Shown piece after piece: positions 9,264 through 18,281 of a DNA stretch of 64,000 nt. The position numbers were made by a program, and so were the translations under genes. The notes beneath the pieces are model-generated. The model did not search any database, was not told where the DNA came from, and saw only the letters and a program-made list of their open reading frames with translations. Where the stretch lies: assembly GCA_050180235.1 (NCBI GenBank), contig JBFXEJ010000003.1:74058-138057 (forward strand), written 5' to 3'. Each line of letters starts with the position of its first letter. The stretch's first letter is position 1. Source of the stretch: JAABRU01 sp050180235 (GTDB lineage Bacteria > Desulfobacterota > Desulfobacteria > Desulfobacterales > Desulfococcaceae).

Positions 9264-9737
9264 ATGAACAGAAAATGTATTGCCGCTGAAAATGTGTCCC
9301 GTCAAAACCCTTTTTCCATTTGCATGCTTTTTGCTGCGCTCCTGTTTGTGTTTGCAATGGCGCAGACGGTCTCCGCTGCCGGACTTCAGAGACAGATGCC
9401 CAAAGTCCCTGATGCAGAGCAGATCATTGCCAATCTGACTGCCGAGCTTTCCCTGAGTGGGGATCAGGTGGCGCAGATTCGTCCCATTATTGAGGATCAT
9501 ACCAAAAAAAGGGATGCGGTTATTGAAAAATACGCGGATCAGGACAGAAGCGGCAGACAGAATATGAGAGCCGAGCTGGATGCGCTGCGTACAGAACAGG
9601 ATGCCCGTCTTCAGGAAGTGCTTACAGAAGAGCAGATGGTGAAATACCGGGCATATACAGAGAAAAAACGTCAGGAAATGCAAAACAGAATGGACGGCTC
9701 CGGAGGCGGAAAAGGGAAGGGCGGACGTTCTTTCTGA
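9264..9737 (+). CDS. Spy/CpxP-like periplasmic protein
   Basis: A 157-aa exported protein. It has a basic N-terminus, then a hydrophobic stretch (FAALLFVFAMAQTVSAA) that reads as a signal peptide with cleavage near SAA. The mature part is helical and charged with an LSGDQVAQIRPII segment and a second TEEQMVKYRAY segment, the paired LTxxQ-like motifs of the Spy/CpxP/heavy-metal-sensor group. It ends in a glycine-lysine tail (GSGGGKGKGG). Family members are envelope-stress chaperones or metal-responsive accessory proteins. AAAGGA precedes the ATG. It lies upstream of an exporter operon but is separated from it by a repeat array. Confidence 0.7.
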   Translation: MNRKCIAAENVSRQNPFSICMLFAALLFVFAMAQTVSAAGLQRQMPKVPDAEQIIANLTAELSLSGDQVAQIRPIIEDHTKKRDAVIEKYADQDRSGRQNMRAELDALRTEQDARLQEVLTEEQMVKYRAYTEKKRQEMQNRMDGSGGGKGKGGRSF

Positions 9738-9753
9738 GTGCAGAACGAATTTT

Positions 9754-10148
9754 GTTTCCCACAGAGAACACAGAGATTTTTTTAAACATAAATATCATTT
9801 CCCTCTGTGTCCTCTGCGGTTTTTTCCTCTCTGTGTCCTCTGTGGGAAACCTTCCCCCGGAGGCAAGGATTTGTTTCCCACAGAGAGCACAGAGGATTGC
9901 ACAGAGAACACAGAGATTTTTTTAAAACATAAATATCATTTCCCTCTGTGATCTCTGTGGTTTTTTCCCCTCTGTGTCCTCTGTGGGAAACCTTCCCCCC
10001 GGAGGAAAGGATTTGTTTCCCACAGAGATCACAGAGGATTGCACAGAGAACACAGAGATTTTTTTAAAACATAAATATCATTTCCCTCTGTGCTCTCTGT
10101 GGTTTTTTTCCTCTCTGTGTCCTCTGTGGGAAACCTTCCCCACGGAGG
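9754..10148. repeat. Tandem array of palindromic CACAGAG/CTCTGTG repeats
   Basis: About three copies of a ~115-145 bp unit fill the gap between the Spy-like gene and macA. Each unit begins TTTCCCACAGAGaaCACAGAG, passes an A+T-rich middle (ACATAAATATCATTT), and ends with the complementary CTCTGTGtcCTCTGTGGGAAA. Each unit can therefore fold on itself. The same motif recurs at 13431-13611 and 39455-39477. A short ORF over it is repeat-encoded and not a gene. Confidence 0.9.
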
Positions 10149-10194
10149 CTTATTATATTAATTTGTTGCCAATGTTTTAAAAGGAGTCAGCTTC

Positions 10195-11499
10195 ATGCAA
10201 AAGGATCATGACAGCAAAGAAGATATTCGCAGTACGCTGGGTTTGGATGTTCCAAAGAAAAAACGGAGAACTTTTCTGATCCTGCTGGCAGCCGCAGTTC
10301 TGCTGCTTATTGGCGGATTTCTTTGGTTCAGACCCGCGCAGGAAACAGACTATCAGTTCAAAACTGCGGAAGTGAAATCCGGAGAACTGGTGGTGACAGT
10401 GACCGCAACAGGAAGTCTGGAACCGGTCAATCAGGTGGAAGTGGGAACCGAGGTTTCCGGAACAGTAAAGACTGTGGCTGCGGATTACAATGACCGGGTC
10501 AGCGCGGGGCAGGTGCTTGCGGAACTGGATACGGAAAAACTCAGCGCACAGATGCTGCAGTCACAGGCTGCTCTGGCATCGGCCCAGGCCAACTATCTGG
10601 AAGCCCAGGCCCGTGTGCTGGAAACAGACAGTTCCTTTAAACGCCTGGCAAAATCATGGAAAATAAGCGGGGGAAAAGTGCCTTCGCGGCAGGAACTGGA
10701 CGCTGCGGAAGCCACCCTGAAATATGCGCAGGCCGGGGAAGCCGCAGCCAAAGCCAAGATTGATCAGACACAGGCTGATCTGGATGCGAAAAATTCTGAT
10801 CTGGCAAAAGCCATTATTCGTTCTCCCATCAGCGGCATTGTTCTCAGCCGCAGTGTGGAGCCGGGGCAGACGGTCGCGGCCTCTCTGCAGACACCCGTGC
10901 TGTTCACGCTGGCAGAGGATTTGGCAAAAATGGAACTGCATGTGAATGTGGATGAGGCTGACATCGGACAGGTGCAGGAAGGGCAGTCTGCGATGTTCAC
11001 TGTGGATGCATATTCGGATCGGCATTTTCCGGCCCGGATTATCCAGACGCGTTATGCGCCCGTGACAGAAAACAATGTTGTGACATATGAAACACTTCTG
11101 GCTGTAGACAATTCGGAACTTCTCCTGAGACCGGGCATGACGGCCAGTGCGGAAATCACGGTGCAGACCATAAAGGATGCTCTGCTGATTCCCAATGCCG
11201 CTCTGCGATTCACCCCGCCGGATACTATAAAAAAAACAGGGGCAGATACGAAAAAAAGCCGCGGATTTATTGGTTCACTTATGCCCGGGCCGCCCGGAAG
11301 ATCCTCACGGGAAAAACAGACGGATGCTGACAAAGCAGAGAAAAAAAGCCTGATCTGGATATTGGAAAATGGGCATCCGAAATCTGTTACGGTGGAAACC
11401 GGAGCCACGGATGGCACGTTTACGGAAATCAAAGGGAACGGCATCAAAACCGGCATGAAGGTGCTGACAGACACGGTAACGGCAAAGGACAAGAAATGA
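10195..11499 (+). CDS. macA: MacA-like periplasmic adaptor (membrane fusion protein)
   Basis: A 434-aa HlyD/MacA-type adaptor. One N-terminal TM (TFLILLAAAVLLLIGGFLWF, about residues 23-42) anchors it in the inner membrane. A beta-barrel/lipoyl part (LVVTVTATGSLEPVNQVEVG) follows, then a coiled-coil hairpin of about 110 residues, the second lipoyl half (IRSPISGIVLSRSVEPGQTV), and a membrane-proximal domain. The adaptor links the ABC transporter to the outer-membrane channel. An extra charged, Gly/Pro-rich insert lies at about residues 343-382. AAGGAG precedes the ATG, and the ABC ATPase gene starts 1 nt after its stop, so the genes are one operon. Confidence 0.9.
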   Translation: MQKDHDSKEDIRSTLGLDVPKKKRRTFLILLAAAVLLLIGGFLWFRPAQETDYQFKTAEVKSGELVVTVTATGSLEPVNQVEVGTEVSGTVKTVAADYNDRVSAGQVLAELDTEKLSAQMLQSQAALASAQANYLEAQARVLETDSSFKRLAKSWKISGGKVPSRQELDAAEATLKYAQAGEAAAKAKIDQTQADLDAKNSDLAKAIIRSPISGIVLSRSVEPGQTVAASLQTPVLFTLAEDLAKMELHVNVDEADIGQVQEGQSAMFTVDAYSDRHFPARIIQTRYAPVTENNVVTYETLLAVDNSELLLRPGMTASAEITVQTIKDALLIPNAALRFTPPDTIKKTGADTKKSRGFIGSLMPGPPGRSSREKQTDADKAEKKSLIWILENGHPKSVTVETGATDGTFTEIKGNGIKTGMKVLTDTVTAKDKK

Positions 11500-11500
11500 T

Positions 11501-12217
11501 ATGGAATCCCCTGTCATTGAATTTGAAAAGGTCAGCAGGGTTTACGGCTCCGGCAGTTCCACGGTGACTGCCATGCAGGAGGTGAATCTGCAAATCCGTG
11601 CAGGAGAATTTCTTGCGGTCATGGGGCCAAGCGGTTCGGGAAAATCCACATGCATGAATCTGCTGGGCTGTCTGGACACCCCAAGTTCCGGAATTTACCG
11701 TTTCCGGGATGTGGATGTGGGAAAACTGTCCCGTGACGAGCGGGCTTTGCTTCGGCGGCATTATCTGGGATTTGTTTTTCAGGGCTTCAACCTGCTCAAC
11801 CGCACATCCGCTGTGGAAAATGTGGAACTGCCGCTCGTCTATCGCGGAACCCCTGCCGCGGAAAGAAGGAAAATGGCAATGCAGGCATTGGAAAAAGTAG
11901 GACTCAAAGACCGGGAGCATCATACTCCGGGCGAACTGTCCGGAGGCCAGCAGCAGCGGGTTGCCATTGCAAGAGCCATTGTCACTGAACCTTCTGTTCT
12001 GCTGGCTGATGAACCCACCGGCAATCTGGATTCGGTGCGCAGCCGGGAAATTATGGAACTGCTTTGTGAATTCAACCGATCCCAGGGAATCACGGTCGTC
12101 ATGGTCACGCATGAACCGGATATGGCAGAGTACGCATCCCGCATGATTCATTTTCTGGATGGCCGGGTGGTCTCGGACAGGACAAACGGCAAATCCCAAA
12201 AGGAGAAACAGTCATGA
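11501..12217 (+). CDS. macB: MacB-type ABC transporter ATPase
   Basis: A 238-aa ATPase of the LolD/MacB class. It has Walker A GPSGSGKST, a Q-loop in FVFQGFNLL, signature LSGGQQQRVAIARA, Walker B VLLADEPTGNLDS, and a switch His in VMVTHE. In MacB of E. coli this domain is fused to the permease; here it is a separate gene whose stop overlaps the permease start by 4 nt. It should power export of a small molecule or peptide across the envelope with the adaptor before it and the channel after it. Confidence 0.93.
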   Translation: MESPVIEFEKVSRVYGSGSSTVTAMQEVNLQIRAGEFLAVMGPSGSGKSTCMNLLGCLDTPSSGIYRFRDVDVGKLSRDERALLRRHYLGFVFQGFNLLNRTSAVENVELPLVYRGTPAAERRKMAMQALEKVGLKDREHHTPGELSGGQQQRVAIARAIVTEPSVLLADEPTGNLDSVRSREIMELLCEFNRSQGITVVMVTHEPDMAEYASRMIHFLDGRVVSDRTNGKSQKEKQS

Positions 12218-13422
12218 TAGGAAATGCCTTTATTCTGGCCCTCCGGGCTATCCGCCGAAATGTTTTGCGCTCCTTTCTCACCATTCTGGGAATTGTGATT
12301 GGTGTCGCGGCTGTTATTATCATGGTGACTGTGGGACAGGGCGCAACCGCAAAAGTCACAGCAGATATTTCCAAACTGGGGAGCAATCTGCTCATTGTCA
12401 GTCCGGGACAGCACCGCGGACCCGGCGGCAGTTCCGCTGATTCCAAACCCTTTGAGATCAGCGATGTCAAAGCAGTCATATCCCAGATCAGCAGTCTGAA
12501 TGCGGTGGCCCCGACGTCAGGCCAGAGTGCCACGGTCGTATATGGCAATATCAACCGCAGCACTTCTGTCACCGGAACCGACAATGAATACATCAAAGTC
12601 CGGGACTGGTCTGTGGCTCAGGGACGGGAATTCCGCGACAGTGAACTGCGAAGCGGAAAAGCTGTGTGCATCATCGGCGCGACTGTACTGAAAGAAATGT
12701 TCGGCTCCCAAAATCCCATAGGGCAGCGCATCCGTGTCAAAAAATTTTCCTGCGAAGTGGTGGGTGTTTTGTCTGCCAAAGGACAGACCGGCATGGGCCA
12801 TGATCAGGATGATACAGTTATCATTCCCCTGCGCACCTTTCAGCGCCGGATTTCCGGCAATACCGATGTGAGTCAGATTCAGGTATCTGTGCTGGATGGC
12901 GTGTCCACAGAAAAGATCAGAGGAGACATTGAAAAACTGATGCGGGAACGCCGGGGTGTCAAATCCGGGGATTCAGACAATTTCACGGTCAGGGATATGA
13001 AAGAAATCGCGGATACCCTCAGCGGAACCACAAAAGTGCTTACCACACTTATGGGTTCTGTTGCGGCTGTCAGTCTGCTGGTCGGGGGCATCGGCATTAT
13101 GAATATCATGCTGGTTTCAGTAACGGAACGGACAAGGGAAATCGGAACCCGGCTGGCTATCGGGGCAATGGAAAAAGACGTGCTTACCCAGTTTCTGGTG
13201 GAGGCGGTTGTGCTTTCCTCTTTCGGGGGAATCATCGGTATTGCACTGGCCCTGGCCGCATCCGCGGGAATTGTGCGTCTGCTGAATGTTCCATTGGTGC
13301 TGGATTTCCGCATTGTGGCACTGGCCTTTGTCTTTTCCGCAGCAGTGGGTGTGATATTCGGTTTTTTCCCGGCCCGAAAGGCCGCGCGTCTTGATCCCAT
13401 TGAGGCACTGCGGTATGAATAG
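12214..13422 (+). CDS. MacB-type ABC transporter permease
   Basis: A 402-aa FtsX/MacB permease. The first TM is at residues ~20-42 (SFLTILGIVIGVAAVIIMVTVGQ), a large MacB_PCD periplasmic domain follows, and three C-terminal TMs lie at about 275-395 with the FtsX signature VGGIGIMNIMLVSVTERTREIGTRLAIGA. The protein ends in the family tail PARKAARLDPIEALRYE. It couples ATP hydrolysis by the preceding ATPase to movement of the periplasmic domain. ATGA overlap with the ATPase gene indicates translational coupling. No substrate can be assigned from the neighbours. Confidence 0.93.
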   Translation: MIGNAFILALRAIRRNVLRSFLTILGIVIGVAAVIIMVTVGQGATAKVTADISKLGSNLLIVSPGQHRGPGGSSADSKPFEISDVKAVISQISSLNAVAPTSGQSATVVYGNINRSTSVTGTDNEYIKVRDWSVAQGREFRDSELRSGKAVCIIGATVLKEMFGSQNPIGQRIRVKKFSCEVVGVLSAKGQTGMGHDQDDTVIIPLRTFQRRISGNTDVSQIQVSVLDGVSTEKIRGDIEKLMRERRGVKSGDSDNFTVRDMKEIADTLSGTTKVLTTLMGSVAAVSLLVGGIGIMNIMLVSVTERTREIGTRLAIGAMEKDVLTQFLVEAVVLSSFGGIIGIALALAASAGIVRLLNVPLVLDFRIVALAFVFSAAVGVIFGFFPARKAARLDPIEALRYE

Positions 13423-13430
13423 GAATTTTT

Positions 13431-13611
13431 TTGTTTCCCACAGAGGACACAGAGATTTTTTAAATTTAAAAAATATTGGGGGATAAGAAAGAATTTTTTG
13501 TTTCCCACAGAGGACACAGAGGTTTTTTCCATTAGGCACTCTGTGATCTCTGTGGGAGATTTCTCTGTGTTCTCTGTGGGAAACAATTCTCTGTGTCCTC
13601 TGTGGGAAACC
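13431..13611. repeat. CACAGAG/CTCTGTG palindromic repeats between permease and TolC-like gene
   Basis: Five or more copies of CCCACAGAGGACACAGAG or its complement lie in 180 bp. They are related to the array at 9754-10148, so the exporter genes are bracketed and split by the same repeat family. Confidence 0.85.
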
Positions 13612-13647
13612 CCATTCGGATTTGAAATGAAAGGAAATGATAATTCC

Positions 13648-15063
13648 ATGATAAAAAAACATTTTTCCATAAAACTGCTGTCCATCACCTCTGCTGTGCT
13701 TTTTATCAGCGGATGCGCTGCTGTCGGGCCGGATTACAAAGCCCCGCAGTCTGATCTGCCTGCACAGTGGAACAATCTGCTGCAAAAAGGCGATACTTCG
13801 GAAACATCTGATCCCGCTTCTCTTGCACAATGGTGGAAAACACTCAATGATCCGGTGCTGACAAATCTCATTTCCCAGGCCATCGCGGAAAACAAAGATT
13901 TGAAACTGGCCATGTCCAGAATTCGGGAAACCCGTGCGCAATGGGGCATTGCAGAAACAGAACGCTTTCCGTCCGCAGATGCTTCCGGAGCGGCCACTTC
14001 AGCGAAAAGCAGCGGAAAAGAGGAGCGAAATGAAAACTATTCCCTCAGCATTGATGCAGGCTGGGAAGTGGATCTGTTTGGAAGAGTGCAGCGATCTGTG
14101 GAGTCTGCGCGTGCGGATTATGAATCTGTCACAGAAAATTACCGGGATGTGCTTGTCAGTCTGATTGCGGAAACCGCTCTCAATTATATTGATGTCCGCA
14201 CCTATCAGAAACAGTTGGCAGTGGCAGAGGAAAACCTGAAAATACGCAAAGAGGCATATGAACTTGCCAATTACCGTTACAAAGCCGGGCTTGCCTCCGC
14301 TCTGGATGTGAACAGCGCCAAATACAATGTGGAGGAAACACGGGCCGGTATTCCTGTGATTGAAAGGAATCTGGAGACAGCAAAAAACCGCGTTGCTGTG
14401 CTGACAGGAAAAACACCCGGCTCGCTTCATGCGCAACTGGCACAGACAAAACCGCTTCCCGTGCCTTCTCTGAAGCTCGCCGCAGGAATTCCGGCTGATA
14501 TTTTGCGCAGACGTCCGGATATTCGGAAAGCAGAACGGGAACTGGCGGCGCAGACAGCACAGATTGGCGTTGCCACTGCGGATTTGTATCCCCGGCTCAC
14601 GCTTTCCGGATCTATTGGACTGGAAGCCATTTCCCTGAGCGATCTATTCACATCAGATGCGATCAGCAACAGCATTGGCCCCCGTCTTTCCTGGAATATT
14701 TTTGACGCGGGAGCCATACGCAAAAATATTGAAGTGCAGAACGCAAAGCAGGAACAGGCCCTTATTCAGTATGAATCCGGCATTCTGTCTGCTTTGGAAG
14801 AAGTGGAAAACGCCCTGTATTCCTATGCACGGGAACAGTCGCGCAGAAATTCCCTGCTCAGCGCGTTCAGGGCAGCAAAGCAGGCATCCGGTCTTTCCCT
14901 CAATCAGTACAATTCCGGGCTTACGGATTTTCAGACCGTGCTGGATGCCCAGAGGTCACTGCTTTCCTTTCAGGAGCAACTGGCAAAAAGTGAGGCAAAC
15001 ATTCTCATGTATCTTATCCAGCTTTACAAGGCCCTGGGAGGAGGATGGAATCCGGGGGCATAA
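13648..15063 (+). CDS. Outer-membrane efflux lipoprotein (TolC/NodT family)
   Basis: A 471-aa outer-membrane factor. The N-terminus is a lipoprotein signal (LLSITSAVLFISGCAAVGPDY) with Cys of the lipobox after ISG. Two outer membrane efflux repeats follow, with the typical PADILRRRPDIRKAERELAAQTAQIGVA and LYPRLTLSGSIG segments. It should form the trimeric exit duct for the MacA/MacB-like genes just upstream. The Met at 13648 is chosen because it begins the signal peptide and has AAAGGA upstream; the open frame before it reads through CACAGAG repeats. 15064-15302 holds no gene, only a short GC hairpin near 15143-15166. Confidence 0.92.
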   Translation: MIKKHFSIKLLSITSAVLFISGCAAVGPDYKAPQSDLPAQWNNLLQKGDTSETSDPASLAQWWKTLNDPVLTNLISQAIAENKDLKLAMSRIRETRAQWGIAETERFPSADASGAATSAKSSGKEERNENYSLSIDAGWEVDLFGRVQRSVESARADYESVTENYRDVLVSLIAETALNYIDVRTYQKQLAVAEENLKIRKEAYELANYRYKAGLASALDVNSAKYNVEETRAGIPVIERNLETAKNRVAVLTGKTPGSLHAQLAQTKPLPVPSLKLAAGIPADILRRRPDIRKAERELAAQTAQIGVATADLYPRLTLSGSIGLEAISLSDLFTSDAISNSIGPRLSWNIFDAGAIRKNIEVQNAKQEQALIQYESGILSALEEVENALYSYAREQSRRNSLLSAFRAAKQASGLSLNQYNSGLTDFQTVLDAQRSLLSFQEQLAKSEANILMYLIQLYKALGGGWNPGA

Positions 15064-15302
15064 TCCCCGTTGGTATCAGTTTGACCAATCTGCCGCATTT
15101 ATCCTATTCTCGCTCAAACAGACACATAAATTCCTCTATACTGACAGTGCAGGGGGCAGCCCCTGCATCAGTATTCTTTTATTTTTTCAGTATGAAAAGT
15201 TCCTTTATCCAAAATCAAAACTGACAAAACATAGCGTATTTCTGCAAAAATTTTGTATTGTATTCCCAATGCCTCTCTGCTGCGGAGTTCTGTTTTTCTG
15301 TC

Positions 15303-15331
15303 TTGACAACACACCGCGCAAAGTTTATAAA
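15303..15331 (+). promoter_or_regulatory. Sigma70-type promoter upstream of nuoA
   Basis: TTGACA (15303-15308), a 17-nt spacer and TATAAA (15326-15331) match the housekeeping consensus closely. It lies 57 bp upstream of the nuoA start. The assignment rests on sequence match and position only. Confidence 0.75.
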
Positions 15332-15387
15332 AGTGCTTATAAAAACAAGGCATTTTTATACATAAATTTTTTCCCCAGGAGATCTTT

Positions 15388-15795
15388 ATGCACCCTGTAA
15401 CCGATATGTCTGCCCTGTCTGTCTGGAATCCCGGTATTTTCAGTCTCACCGTTTTCGGGATTATCGTAACTGTCCTGATTGGATTCCTTTTGTTCCTCTC
15501 TTTCTGGCTGGGGGAAAAGAAACCCAATGCCGAAAAAATGAGAGTTTATGAAAGCGGAATCATCCCAAGCGGTTCTGCGCGTCTGCGCTACCCGGTTCCC
15601 TTTTTCATGGTCGCCATCTTTTTCCTGCTGTTTGACGTGGAGGGAGCCTATATTTTTTCCTGGGCTGTGGCCTGCAAAGATCTGGGCTGGTCCGGATGGA
15701 TGCAGATGTCTTTTTTTATCATCATCTTACTGCTGGGACTGGTCTATGTCTGGCGCAAAGGAGGTCTGGAGTGGGGTCCGTCAATGAAAAAATAA
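15388..15795 (+). CDS. nuoA: NADH-quinone oxidoreductase subunit A
   Basis: A 135-aa NuoA-like membrane subunit of complex I. Three TM helices are visible (about residues 18-42, 70-90 and 100-122). The family loop KMRVYESGIIPSGSARLRYPVPFFMVAIFFLLFDVEGAY is intact, with the conserved Glu of YESG and Asp/Glu of FDVEGAY. AGGAG precedes the ATG, and a good promoter lies upstream. It is followed after 5 nt by the nuoBCD fusion. It is part of the membrane arm near the quinone site. Confidence 0.95.
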   Translation: MHPVTDMSALSVWNPGIFSLTVFGIIVTVLIGFLLFLSFWLGEKKPNAEKMRVYESGIIPSGSARLRYPVPFFMVAIFFLLFDVEGAYIFSWAVACKDLGWSGWMQMSFFIIILLLGLVYVWRKGGLEWGPSMKK

Positions 15796-15800
15796 AACAC

Positions 15801-18176
15801 ATGGAAAAACATATGGGAAAATGGATTGGCCCGGCTGATATAGTGCTGAACTGGGCGCGTTCCCGCAGTTTGTGGCCCATGTTTTTCGGCCTGTCCTGCT
15901 GTTTTGTGGAAGAGGCCACATCCATCACTTCCCGCTATGACATTGCCCGTTTCGGTGCAGAGGTGTTCCGTCCTTCGCCCCGTCAGGCTGATCTGCTGAT
16001 TGTTTCCGGCACAGTGTTCAAAAAAATCGCGCCGGTGGTTATCCGTCTGTACGAGCAGATGCCTGAACCCAAATGGGTGATTTCCATGGGTTCCTGCTCC
16101 AATACCGGCGGGATGTATGATGTTTACAGTGTTGTTCAGGGCGTGAACCAGATTCTGCCTGTGGATGTGTATATTCCCGGATGTCCTCCCCGGCCTGAGG
16201 CTGTGTTTCACGGCCTGAATATGCTGCAGAAAAAGATATTTGAGGAAAAACCGATTCGGTCTGTATTCCACCTGGGAGGAGGAATTCAGGGAACACAGAA
16301 ACCTGTGCTTGTGGACGGAGAAAGCAAATCCCGTGATCCCAGAGGCCCAGGCATGGAAGGCATTCCGGTGCGGGGAACTGCGGTTACTCCGCCTTTTTTT
16401 GCAGAAACCCGCACAGATCTCATGTGGACGCCCCCTGCTGCCCGGATTGAACTGAGTGAAACAGACAAAGGCATTGCACAAAATCTGAAAGAGCGTTTCG
16501 GAAATGCCGTGCGCCAGACCGAATTCACATCGGACATGCCCACGTTTCATGTGGAAAAGGAAGCTGTGAAAGACGTGCTGCGTTTTCTGAAAAATGAATC
16601 TGCTCCCCGTTTCCGGAGACTGGAAGACCTGACCGCGATTGATGAATCTGCACGGCGGGAGAAAGAAAATCCCCACCCGGATTTCACTTTGGTTTACAGC
16701 CTGCTTTCTTTTGACACAGCCTCCCGCATCCGCCTGAAAATGCCTTTGTACGGGGAAATTCCCTTTACCCCGACTGTCACTGATATTTGGCCTTCTGCCA
16801 ACTGGTATGAAAGGGAAGTCTTTGACATGTTTGGTGTGCGTTTTGAAGGACATCCGAATCTGCAGCGCATTCTCATGCCCAGAGATTGGCAAGGTTATCC
16901 TCTGCGCAAATCCTATCCGGGCAGGGCAACGGAACATCCACAGTATACTCTGGAAGATGCAGTAAAAAGACAGCCTTTGGACGGAGCCGTGTTTGTGAAG
17001 CAGGGAGAAGACGGGGAGGAAATGATTCTCAATCTGGGGCCCCATCATGTCAGCACGCACGGACTGCTGCGTTATATCATCACACTGGACGGTGAGGAAA
17101 TCCGGCAGATGGAAATGGAGATAGGGTATCATCATCGGGGTGCGGAAAAAATCGGGGAGCGTCAGCACTGGCACCAGTTCATTCCCTATACCGACCGGGT
17201 GGATTATCTGGCCGGAGCATCCAACAATCTGCCCTATGTGCTGGCTGTGGAAAAACTGGCCGGAATCAAAATACCGGATCGGGCGCAGTGCATACGGGTG
17301 CTGCTGTCCGAACTTTTCCGGCTGAGCAATCATCTGGTTTTTGTCGGCACATTTGCGCATGATCTCGGAGCCATGACACCCACTTTTTACACGTTCCGGG
17401 AAAGAGAAATGATTCTGGATATTGTGGAACTCATCACCGGCGGACGGCTGCATCCTTCCTGGTTCCGCATCGGGGGCGTGGCTGCGGATCTGCCCGACGG
17501 ATGGAAGGAAAAAGTGGATGATTTCACAAAAATATTTGGGAAAAAAATTGAGGAATACGAATCCCTGATTACCAAAAATGCGATTATCAAAGCCCGGTCT
17601 GTGGGCGTAGGACGCATTTCTCTGGATGATGCAATGGAATGGGGCGTAAGCGGCCCGAATCTGCGTTCCTGCGGACTGGAATGGGATTTGCGAAAAAAAT
17701 TCCCCTATTCCGGATATGAAAATTTTGATTTTGAAATCCCCACTGCCACTGGCGGGGACTGCTATGACCGTTACCGGGTGCGGGTGGAGGAAATGCGGCA
17801 GAGTCTGCGGATTATCCAACAGGCTGCGGAACAGATGCCTGGGGGACGTTACAAAACAGAGGATTACCGTTACACTGTGCCGGAACGCAAAGATATGCTC
17901 AAGGATATTGAAAGCCTGATTCACCATTTTGTCAATGTAACACGGGGGCCGAAAATTCCCAAAGGCGAGGCATACATGTCCTGCGAAATTCCGCGCGGGG
18001 AACAGGGTTATTACATTGTCAGTGACGGAACCGCGTGCGCGTACCGTATGCGCATCCGCACCCCCGGATTTCCCAATGTGCAGGTCATTCCCATGATGTC
18101 CAAAGGATGGACAATTTCCGATTTGATTGCAATTATCGGTTCTGTGGATTATATTTTGCCGGATATTGATCGGTGA
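15801..18176 (+). CDS. nuoBCD: NuoB-NuoC-NuoD fusion, NADH-quinone oxidoreductase
   Basis: A 791-aa fusion of three complex I connecting-arm subunits. Residues ~1-160 are NuoB, with N2 cluster cysteines in GLSCCFVEEA, GSCSNTGG and PGCPPRPEA. A linker of about 60-70 residues follows. Residues ~230-390 are NuoC (signature WYEREVFDMFGVRFEGHPNL). Residues ~420-791 are NuoD (GPHHVSTHGLLR; GYHHRGAEKI). NuoCD fusions are common and NuoBCD fusions are known in some lineages. The start at 15801 is the first Met that fits NuoB; the open frame before it overlaps nuoA. The remaining nuo genes (E to N) do not follow; an unrelated A+T-rich cassette does. Confidence 0.94.
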   Translation: MEKHMGKWIGPADIVLNWARSRSLWPMFFGLSCCFVEEATSITSRYDIARFGAEVFRPSPRQADLLIVSGTVFKKIAPVVIRLYEQMPEPKWVISMGSCSNTGGMYDVYSVVQGVNQILPVDVYIPGCPPRPEAVFHGLNMLQKKIFEEKPIRSVFHLGGGIQGTQKPVLVDGESKSRDPRGPGMEGIPVRGTAVTPPFFAETRTDLMWTPPAARIELSETDKGIAQNLKERFGNAVRQTEFTSDMPTFHVEKEAVKDVLRFLKNESAPRFRRLEDLTAIDESARREKENPHPDFTLVYSLLSFDTASRIRLKMPLYGEIPFTPTVTDIWPSANWYEREVFDMFGVRFEGHPNLQRILMPRDWQGYPLRKSYPGRATEHPQYTLEDAVKRQPLDGAVFVKQGEDGEEMILNLGPHHVSTHGLLRYIITLDGEEIRQMEMEIGYHHRGAEKIGERQHWHQFIPYTDRVDYLAGASNNLPYVLAVEKLAGIKIPDRAQCIRVLLSELFRLSNHLVFVGTFAHDLGAMTPTFYTFREREMILDIVELITGGRLHPSWFRIGGVAADLPDGWKEKVDDFTKIFGKKIEEYESLITKNAIIKARSVGVGRISLDDAMEWGVSGPNLRSCGLEWDLRKKFPYSGYENFDFEIPTATGGDCYDRYRVRVEEMRQSLRIIQQAAEQMPGGRYKTEDYRYTVPERKDMLKDIESLIHHFVNVTRGPKIPKGEAYMSCEIPRGEQGYYIVSDGTACAYRMRIRTPGFPNVQVIPMMSKGWTISDLIAIIGSVDYILPDIDR

Positions 18177-18193
18177 ATTCTATTTTGGGTAGT

Positions 18194-18218
18194 CAGAGAG
18201 TCTTTTACAGACTCTCTG
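18194..18218 (+). promoter_or_regulatory. 10-bp stem hairpin between nuoBCD and the A+T-rich cassette
   Basis: CAGAGAGTCT, a TTTAC loop and AGACTCTCTG form a perfect hairpin 18 bp after the nuoBCD stop. There is no T-run after it, so it is a weak terminator candidate at best. It could be an operator or an mRNA-stabilising stem. It marks the point where base composition drops. Confidence 0.5.
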
Positions 18219-18281
18219 ATAACAGAGAGAAGTTTCCAATATTGGACAGAGGGTTAAATTGAAAATCAAGGAGAAAAAGAG

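Noticed and set aside
9974..10180. 68-codon ORF in the CACAGAG array, and the array as a possible CRISPR
   Set aside because: The sequence is nearly all repeat. Units are self-palindromic and of unequal length without unique spacers, so it is not a CRISPR array, and there are no cas genes.
15744..17927. Very long minus-strand open frame (over 700 codons) opposite nuoA/nuoBCD
   Set aside because: It is the shadow of the strongly conserved complex I genes on the plus strand. Its translation is His/Phe/Arg-rich with no domain.
18204..18218. Hairpin after nuoBCD as an intrinsic terminator
   Set aside because: The stem is good, but no U-tract follows, so it is listed only as a hairpin of unknown role.
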